64,000 nt of DNA. Origin: Chalciporus piperatus. Taxonomy: Eukaryota; Basidiomycota; Agaricomycetes; Boletales; Boletaceae. A model generated the notes under the pieces. It ran no database searches, was not told the DNA's origin, and was given only the letters and a program-made list of their open reading frames with translations. The stretch is taken from contig JBBPTG010000080.1 of NCBI GenBank assembly GCA_038093975.1, forward strand, positions 55,866 through 119,865. The letters are read 5' to 3'. How positions within the stretch are numbered: the stretch's first letter is position 1; every line of letters starts with the position of its first letter. The position numbers and the translations under genes are program-made. Positions 57,017 to 64,000 of the stretch are shown in pieces.

Positions 57017-57284
57017 ACATCTCGTGATACGACAGCATGTAAATATAGCGATTTTTTGTCGTCTACAACACCACGATCTTATCGGGACCTGGGTTATCTA
57101 CTCATGCGATCGGCGTCCCTCTTCCCACGCCAAAATCTCCGGGCGGTTTGACGCTTTGAAATCGAAGGTACCTAAGACGGCCCGGATCAGAGTTGCTCGA
57201 GATATAATATACCAAGGCAAATGGATAAATGACCATCCTACTCTATCAGTACACACACTCTGAAAGGAGCAAGACATCATAGTA

Positions 57285-58835
57285 ATGGCTCAACGCGTCC
57301 TCCAGTATTATCATCACGGCAGGTTGCAGGTTGCAGGGGGTGTCTTACCGGACGCCGTCACAGCTTACCAGACATTTGGAGACCCTTCGAGCCCATGCGT
57401 AGTGTATCCAACCTGTTATGGCGCAAAGCTCGCTCTTGGAGGTAAGTTGGTCTGATTTCAAAGTAAACTTGACCAACCCATTGTGGATTTTAGCGCAAGA
57501 CATGCTCCTCGGGGAAGGCAAGGTTTGTTGCTCGTACGGTTCCGAAGGCTTCGACCAATGTTGACGACCTGTGCCAGGTCCTAGACCCCAGGAAGTACTA
57601 CATAGTAACTTTTGCACTGTTTTGCAACGGAGAGGTATATTTTGGCCTTCGTTTGTTCAAATACACCTTGCTTACTGTGCTGGAAGTCATCTTCTCCGTC
57701 TAACACGGTAACAAAATAGGTTTTGCAAGGTGGGACAACGCGAAGCTTATGTTTGGATAAATAGCCAGCGCCATACAACGGTCCATATTTTCCGGAGATC
57801 TCTTATGAAGACAACATGTGAGGGGAACAATGTTTCTAGTGTATATCCTCTTGACGCTCATCATATAATTTGCAGCCGGGCTCAGTATGCAGTATTGACG
57901 AAAGTCCTTGGTATACAGAAGGTTTATTGTGTGGTAGGCCTTTCGATGGGCGGTCAGCAGGTCGGGGTTTTGAAACTTACCCAAGTCGTAACCTCTGAGT
58001 CGACTTTGTGGAATAGGCTTACCATTGGGCCACGGTTTACCCCGATTTCATCGAGAAGGCTGCAGTGCTCGTTTCCGCTGCCAGAACAAGTATGCATAAC
58101 AGATGGTCGGTTGCCAGTGCTTCGCTGTATCTCCGCGAAGAAGACACTCATGGGATACCGTGCCCAGCATCTTGGAAGGTCCAAAGGCAGCGCTCATGGC
58201 ATCCAAAGATTTTGAGAATGGTCACTACACTTCGCCCCCATACCAAGGCATGAGAGCCTTTGGGCGCGTAATTGTGGGATGGGTTTATAGTCAGAAAGTG
58301 AGGCCGTTCACACTTTTTTTTCGTTTACGTGCAGCTAACGGCTTTTCAGTGGTTCAGAGAGCACAAGTATCAGAAGGACGGAAAGTATGCATGACACGGT
58401 CACGTTCTGATGGGTCGACTGTTCTGACGTTCTCCGCTAGGTATCCCGACCTCTCCGCTTTCATCCGCGAGGAAGGGGAGTCGCAATGGGTGCTCGACTG
58501 GGACGCGAACGATATGCTCCAGCTTCTTAATACTTGGCAGAATGGTGACATCTCACAAGTGCGAGACAACGGGGACTACGAGAAGGCCCTCAGAAGCATC
58601 AAAGCAGAGGTTCTACTTATTGCGTCGACATCAGATCTCTTCTTTGCTGTCGGTCTCTCTCCCATGGATGCTCTATATCCACTGACGCCGTTCACAGCCT
58701 GAGGACAGCGAAATCGAGCTGTCTTTCCTCCAAAGAGGGACTTTGGTTCCTCTTGATACAGACTGGGGCCACAGTTCGCAGCATCAACCGGACGTCGATT
58801 TCATGTCCGCGCAGCTTGCAAAGTTCCTGGCTTGA
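57285..58835 (+). CDS. Homoserine-acetyltransferase-like alpha/beta hydrolase, tandem copy 2 (divergent)
   Basis: The start at 57285 gives MAQRVLQYYHHGRLQVAGGV, only 268 bases after copy 1. The shared blocks are VLDPRKYYIVTFALFCNGE, GLSMGGQQ (Ser kept; Phe to Leu), AYHWATVYPDFIEKAAVLVS and ARTSMHN, LEGPKAALMASKDFENGHY, and WDANDMLQLLNTWQNGDIS. The C-terminus departs from the other copies: the Asp segment reads IASTSDLFF-PEDSE and the His segment WGHSSQHQPDVDF lacks the GGGAN of copies 1 and 3. The end is LAKFLA. All catalytic residues appear present. The changed His loop and the altered RTSMHN region suggest a different substrate or relaxed constraint. Confidence 0.82.
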
Positions 58836-59182
58836 CCCCGGTGTGGCCGGCCGCAATTGTGTATGATAAGGAATTTAGAATCCCGACGATGGGGGCAAGA
58901 GAAAATTCAAGTTGCCTGGTCATATGATGGGGCAGGATAAGTCCCCACCTGTCCCCAGTGCCCTGTGCAAGCCAATCTATAAATTTTTATTCTGAACCTT
59001 TCTAAATTTGTGGGACAGGCTGCTGTCATTCGAGCCGGACCGATTACACTGAATCGGAACGGCTAGGTATATGATCCCTTGTGGACAAGATGCTTTAAGT
59101 AGCGTGACCCACGTTGACACCCGAAGGTTTATCTCCACCCACCTTCACCCATCCCCAGACAAGACCTGAGTTGACGCACAAT
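58836..59182. other. Spacer between hydrolase copies 2 and 3
   Basis: This is presumed terminator and promoter space. No gene or notable repeat is seen. Confidence 0.4.
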
Positions 59183-60693
59183 ATGCAACCCCTGAGCGCC
59201 GAAATCAAATACTACCATCATGGCAGGTTCAAAGTAACTGGTGGTGTCCTTCCCGATGCAGTCACGGCATATCAGACATACGGTGACCCCAAGAATCCTT
59301 GCATTGTATTCCCGACATGCTACGGTGCTAAGCTCGCTCTCGGAAGTAAGTCCGGATGATAATGTGAATCTGTAGCAGCCTTCTTGATATCTGGGTAGGT
59401 CAAGATTATCTTGTTGGAGAGAACAAGGTAATCTCCATGTATCCTCCGAGTCTATCTATGTGGTAAGCGCCATACGATGTTCCTCTTGCTTCATCGACCA
59501 GGTACTTGACACCAAGAAATACTATGTTGTCACTTTTGCGTTGTTCTGCAATGGGGAGGTGCGTGGTGTTATCAGGCCCTAAGCTGGCTCCCAGTCTGAT
59601 GAACATGCCTGTAGTCGTCGTCCCCCTCGAACACCGTAAGTTTGCAGCATGACAAAGGCCTGTGAAATGACTATAAGACGTTATTCTCAGCCAGCGCCGT
59701 ACGATGGGCCATACTTCCCGTTCGTTTCCTACGAAGACAACATGTGAATTTCTTCGTCTTTACGCTCTCACATCGCTGACTTTGCCACGTCAGTCGCGCC
59801 CAGCATGCAGTCATCACCAAGCACTTAGGGGTGACCAAGGTATTCTGCGTCGTAGGCTTCTCTATGGGTGGTCAGCAGGCATACCACTGGCCAGTCGTCT
59901 TCCCCGACTTCGTCGAAAGATTCGTTGCGATTTGCACATCCGCCCGAACGAGCCCCCATAACCACTGGTTCTTCCTTTTTTGTATACAAAGTCACTTTAT
60001 TGCTGACTGTGGCAAAGCTTCCTCGAAGGCCCGAAGGCTGCGATGTTGGCATCCAAAGACTTTGCGGATGGGCACTATACATCTACGCCACAGCATGGTA
60101 TCCGAGCATTCGGGAGGGTTTACTGTGCATGGGCGTACGGGCAGACGGTTAGTGTCTGTGAAACCAGCACACTAATTTTGCTGACGCCAAGCACCTAGTG
60201 GTTCAGAGAGCATCAATATCTTATGGGTGGAGAGTATGTCCGTCTTACATCTTGCGCATTGGGTGTATTAATTTACACACCAGGTACCCCGACTTGGATT
60301 CCTTCATGCGTGAGAGATGGGAAGGCAGAAACCTGCAATACTGGGACGCCAACGACATGATTGCCCTGCTCATGACTTGGCAGAGAGGGGACATTTCCAT
60401 CGTTCGTGACGGCGGTGACTACGAGAATGCATTGAAGAGCATCAAGGCCAAAGGACTCATCATGCCTTCGAAGACTGACCTTTACTTCCCAGTGCGTCTT
60501 TCGCCCAACAATGTTTGCATCGCTTGTGCTAATGTTTCCATAGCCCGAAGACAGCGAAATCGAGGTTTCTCATCTCAAAGATGCTACGTTGCATGTCATT
60601 CCCACTGTTTGGGGACATGTTGCCGGAGGAGGAGCGAATCCGGTTGACGTCGAGTTTATTTCAGAGAAGATCCATACATTCTTGAACCTGTAA
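59183..60693 (+). CDS. Homoserine-acetyltransferase-like alpha/beta hydrolase, tandem copy 3
   Basis: The start at 59183 gives MQPLSAEIKYYHHGRFKVTG. It shares AYQTYGDPKNPCIVFPTCYG with copy 1. Following exons carry DTKKYYVVTFALFCNGE, PAPYDGPYFPFVSYEDN, GFSMGGQQ, AYHWPVVFPDFVERFVAICT, SARTSPHNH, FLEGPKAAMLASKDFADGHY, WDANDMIALLMTWQRGDIS, KTDLYFP-PEDSEIEV and WGHVAGGGANPVDVEF. The end is IHTFLNL at 60693. All triad residues (Ser, Asp, His) are seen. The exon that codes GFSMGGQQAYHWPVV to SPHNH appears uninterrupted here, while copies 1 and 2 have an intron after GGQQ. An intron was therefore lost or gained within the array. Confidence 0.85.
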
Positions 60694-60901
60694 AGGATCT
60701 GGTTGATATACAACATCACATCTGTAGTAACTGGCAGTGGTATAACTCAGGCTGTAACAACACTATGGGCGCATCAAGTCATTAAACTGCGTTTGTTGCG
60801 TAAGTCACGTGACCGTAGTACTGGTTCCACGTTTAACTCGACATCTAGCTGGGTACATATTACATCAAGCTCTTCTTCGTCTCTGCCCGTATCCATTCAG
60901 C

Positions 60902-63745
60902 ATGAAGGAATGGCATAACTGCATCCTGGGCAGTACCTTGTTGTTCTCCTTGGCCAGCGTCAATGCATTCTATTTGCCTGGTGCAGCACCCCACAGCTTC
61001 GAGCAAGGGGAACAAGTAGACCTCTTCGTCAATGCCCTCACTCCGATGCTATCGGGAAAGGAGGACTCGAAACTAGTACGCTGTATTGTTGGTCTAGATG
61101 GTGTCATTGACGTGACCCCTTACTTCAGAAATCCCTGATCAACTGTACGCGCGTTCTGAACTAATACGCGTTCAATCTCCCACTAACTGTCAAACATAAG
61201 ATGACTATTACAACCCTGCTTTCCATTTCTGTGAACCTGATGGTGGTCCAAAGAGCCAGCCGGAGTCTTTGGGTTCCATTCTGTTCGGGGACCGAATATT
61301 CAACTCTCCATATGACGTTCGTACTGACAAGCTTTATCTATTGTTTCTTCGCCTGAGTATGTCTGCTAGATTAAAATGCTAGAGGACAATGGCACATGCC
61401 GCACCCTCTGCACACAACATGTACCACCGCAAGACGCAAAGTTCATCAATGACCGCATACGGGAGGACTATGCCCTCAACTGGCTTGTCGACGGCTTGCC
61501 AGGGGCAGAGATGAAGAGAGACATGAAGACGGGAGAGCTCTTCTTTGACATGGGCTTCAACCTCGGCGATGACGACACTGAAACACCTTATCTGAACAAC
61601 CACTATGATATTGTCTTGAGGTCTGTGGCGTGCACACTCGCATAGTGTAGACTGACACGGAAATAGGTACCACCAGCGAGACCCAGGTGTCTATCGGATT
61701 GTTGGTGTTCTAGTATGGCCATCAAGGTGAGTAGCTAGCCCGAGGCTGTCCTCGCCTCTCTGAGCTATTTATCTCAGCCGCGGTGGCTCGCAAGAAGATA
61801 CCGGTAGACTTGACTGTGACGCTGATATCCAACCACTTTTGCTCTCAGAGACCCAAGAAACAATGGTCCGTTACACTTACCGGGTTACCTGGAATGTATG
61901 ATACCCCCGTTTTCCCCCGAATTGAAATGAATTCTTATTCTCCTTGTTAGGAATCAGACACCCCTTGGGTAATTCCTAGTCAGCCTTCATGTTTCGGAGC
62001 TCACCCAATGTTATTTAGGCAACTCGCTGGGATAACTACCTGCATATTTTCGACCCCCGGATACACTGGTTCAGTATCATAAACTCGCTCGTGATCGTTA
62101 TTTTCCTTTGCGTCATGGTGGCAATCGTTCTTCTTCGCACTGTATCGAGAGATGTAGGTGTTCATCCGCTCCAAAAAATCTAACCTTATAATATGGGTTT
62201 GTAGATCTCCCGCTACAACGCCATCGATCTGAGCGTGCGCTTCGTGCTATCCGTCACTTGCATGCAATCTAATGTTACTCTTTCAACAGGAGGATGTCCA
62301 GGAGGATTGGGGTTGGAAACTTGTACATGGAGAGGTATTCCGCGCACCCCGCTTCCCAATGCTCCTAGCCGTCATGACTGGTAACGGTGCTCAACTATGT
62401 GCAATGTGCTCAGTCACTCTTGGTAAGTTCTTCCACGTTCTCGTTGGCTCAGGCATTCACGTTTTTCTGGACAGTTTTTGCATTGCTGGGCTTCCTATCG
62501 CCATCCAACCGTGGATCGCTAGCGACAGTAATGATGGTGTGTTGGTCATTCTTTGGCGGGCAAGTAAACTTCGTTGAGCTTCGTCTATCCGCCGACTCAC
62601 CAATTGATTGGACTTCAGAATTGGCGGTTATTACTCCAGCCGTATATATGCGTCCCTCGGTGGTGTCAACCGTAGAAAGAACGCCTTTGTGACCGCCACA
62701 GTCTTGCCGACGTATGTTTTGGTTCATCTTTTACAATTCATCGCTTGTTGAAAGCAGGGTGTAGGCTGGTTTTCGTCGTCCTTTTCCTGCTCAACTTCTT
62801 CCTTTGGGTTGCAGGATCCTCAGGAGCAGTCCCCTTCAGTATGTATCTTTTTGTTTCGTTCCTGAACGCTGCAAACCTTCGATACAGCCACTATGCTCCT
62901 CATCGTTCTGTTATGGTTTGGGATATCAGCACCATTGTCGGCGATCGGATCCTACATCGGCTCGCGACAAGGGGTCTGTAGCCTATTCACCTGCAGTTGT
63001 TTGGTTGGCTTACTGGGAAAACACAGGGCGTGTCACATCCTGTTAGAGTAAACCAGATCCCACGACAAATTCCGCCTGCACCGCGCTACCTCCAACCTTG
63101 GGTAAGTTACATGATAATTTATCTGCGACTATATGTGAATTCTGTGCATACAGGCATCTGCTCTACTTGCTGGAATCCTGCCATTCGGTGAGTGTTACAC
63201 CATTCCTAAGTTTGACATGTCACTTAATGTTGAAACACTATCAGGCGCTGCATTCGTCGAGTTGTACTTTATCATGTCGAGCCTCTTTGCTTCACGCGCG
63301 TACTATGCATTTGGTTTCTTAACGCTCACAGCGGGGGTGGTTGCATTGACGACCGGAACAGTCACCATACTCTTCACGTACTTCATGTTATGTGCAGAGG
63401 AATATCGGTACGTCCCTCTATCCCTCCTCGCTATATATCATCAACGGAGCCATCTTGCAGTTGGCACTGGCGTGCATTCCTGACCGGTGGAGGGAGCGCA
63501 TTTTGGCTCTTCCTTTACGGTCTGTTCTACTGGGCCTCGCGTCTCTCCCTCGGTTCTTTCACCAGCGTTGCCTTGTATTTGGGTTACTTATTCCTCCTCT
63601 GTCTCTTTGATTTCCTCGTCACTGGTATGTCTCCTTCCAACTTGGTAACCCATCTCCTCGTAACTTATTGTTTCCAGGGACAATTGGGTTCCTCGCATCA
63701 TATTGGGCAGTACGTAGACTGTATGGCGCGATTCGTGTCGATTGA
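60902..63745 (+). CDS. Transmembrane 9 superfamily protein (EMP70/nonaspanin)
   Basis: The start at 60902 gives MKEWHNCILGSTLLFSLASV, a signal peptide. The lumenal domain has NAFYLPGAAPHSFEQGEQVD, YDYYNPAFHFCEP and LGSILFGDRIFNSPYDI, and then WLVDGLPGAEMKRDMKTGEL. The first membrane helix is INSLVIVIFLCVMVAIVLLR, followed by the cytosolic DVQEDWGWKLVHGEVFRAPR. The family's multi-span core contains LLAVMTGNGAQLCAMCSVTL, RVNQIPRQIPPAPRYLQPW, FVELYFIMSSLFASRAYYAF and SLGSFTSVALYLGYLFLLCL. The end is RLYGAIRVD at 63745, after a last intron following FLVTG. TM9SF proteins act in Golgi/endosomal membrane-protein sorting. More than ten short introns. Confidence 0.9.
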
Positions 63746-64000
63746 ACCTGCCATATTTTGTGTGGACCTGTTTTCATTGCATTGGACAATAACAATTCAC
63801 AACCCATACTGAGACCACTATACGAGACTGACTGGACTTGTTGCATCTCAGTCCGTTTGCAGTTCTTTCCACTGCGCCAGCCCGTTGTTGGCCTCAGAAA
63901 TAAATAAATAAAACTAACACAAAACAGGACCATGTATATTACAGCAGCCATCTTACAAGATACACAAGATACAATCAAGAGTGACACAGCAGTCAGTGAA
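63746..64000. other. 3' flank of TM9SF gene to window end
   Basis: No gene is seen; AT-rich AATAAATAAATAAAA near 63900-63914 could be a polyadenylation region. Confidence 0.35.

Noticed and set aside
1..64000. tRNA, rRNA or CRISPR features
   Set aside because: I looked for tRNA-like GGTTCGAATC arms and regularly spaced repeats in the intergenic stretches and found nothing convincing. A tRNA scan would settle this.

Overview
The window is nuclear DNA of a filamentous basidiomycete fungus, most likely an Agaricomycete. Genes are dense and sit on both strands. Coding regions are cut by many short introns (about 50 to 90 bases) with GT-AG ends and CTAAC/CTAAT-type branch points. The proteins are typical fungal nuclear-encoded ones: Mediator, CORVET, COG, Ilv1, SDH assembly factors and F-box/LRR-like paralogues. 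I saw no bacterial-style operons, rRNA, tRNA or CRISPR arrays. All exon joins are read by eye from splice signals and protein continuity.

Bases 1-6,300 are accessory. They hold the 3' end of an LRR/F-box-like gene cut by the window edge, a 1.65-kb terminal-inverted-repeat element with a 10-bp target duplication (1048-2700), a chymotrypsin-fold serine protease gene (3018-5116, minus) and two diverged copies of a dispersed repeat. Bases 6,355-19,839 hold a small secreted protein, complex I subunit NDUFV1, Mediator subunit MED14 (divergent from NDUFV1), a single-pass membrane protein, a local duplication, a CK1-type kinase and a full LRR/F-box-like paralogue.

An AT-rich, CpG-poor stretch and a perfect 86-bp-arm palindrome then abut a complete Ngaro-type tyrosine-recombinase retrotransposon (20865-26633, minus). 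It has gag, RT-RNase H and tyrosine recombinase genes inside identical split direct repeats, and is the main mobile element here. After it come SDHAF4, Sm-D3 (with a second perfect palindrome just upstream), a CLC chloride channel, COG2, VPS8, a Cti6-like PHD protein, threonine deaminase ILV1, SDHAF2, NDUFB3, topoisomerase I, CDP-diacylglycerol synthase, ribosomal protein uS12/RPS23, three tandem homoserine-acetyltransferase-like alpha/beta hydrolases, and a TM9/EMP70 protein that ends close to the window edge.

The genes are mostly housekeeping. Two themes recur: mitochondrial respiration (NDUFV1, NDUFB3, SDHAF2, SDHAF4) and Golgi/endosome trafficking (CLC, COG2, VPS8, TM9SF). The novelty is in the mobile element with apparently spliced genes, the two perfect palindromes, very small exons in Sm-D3, TOP1 and RPS23, the TIR element, and the hydrolase tandem array. 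I found no clear undescribed multi-gene system.
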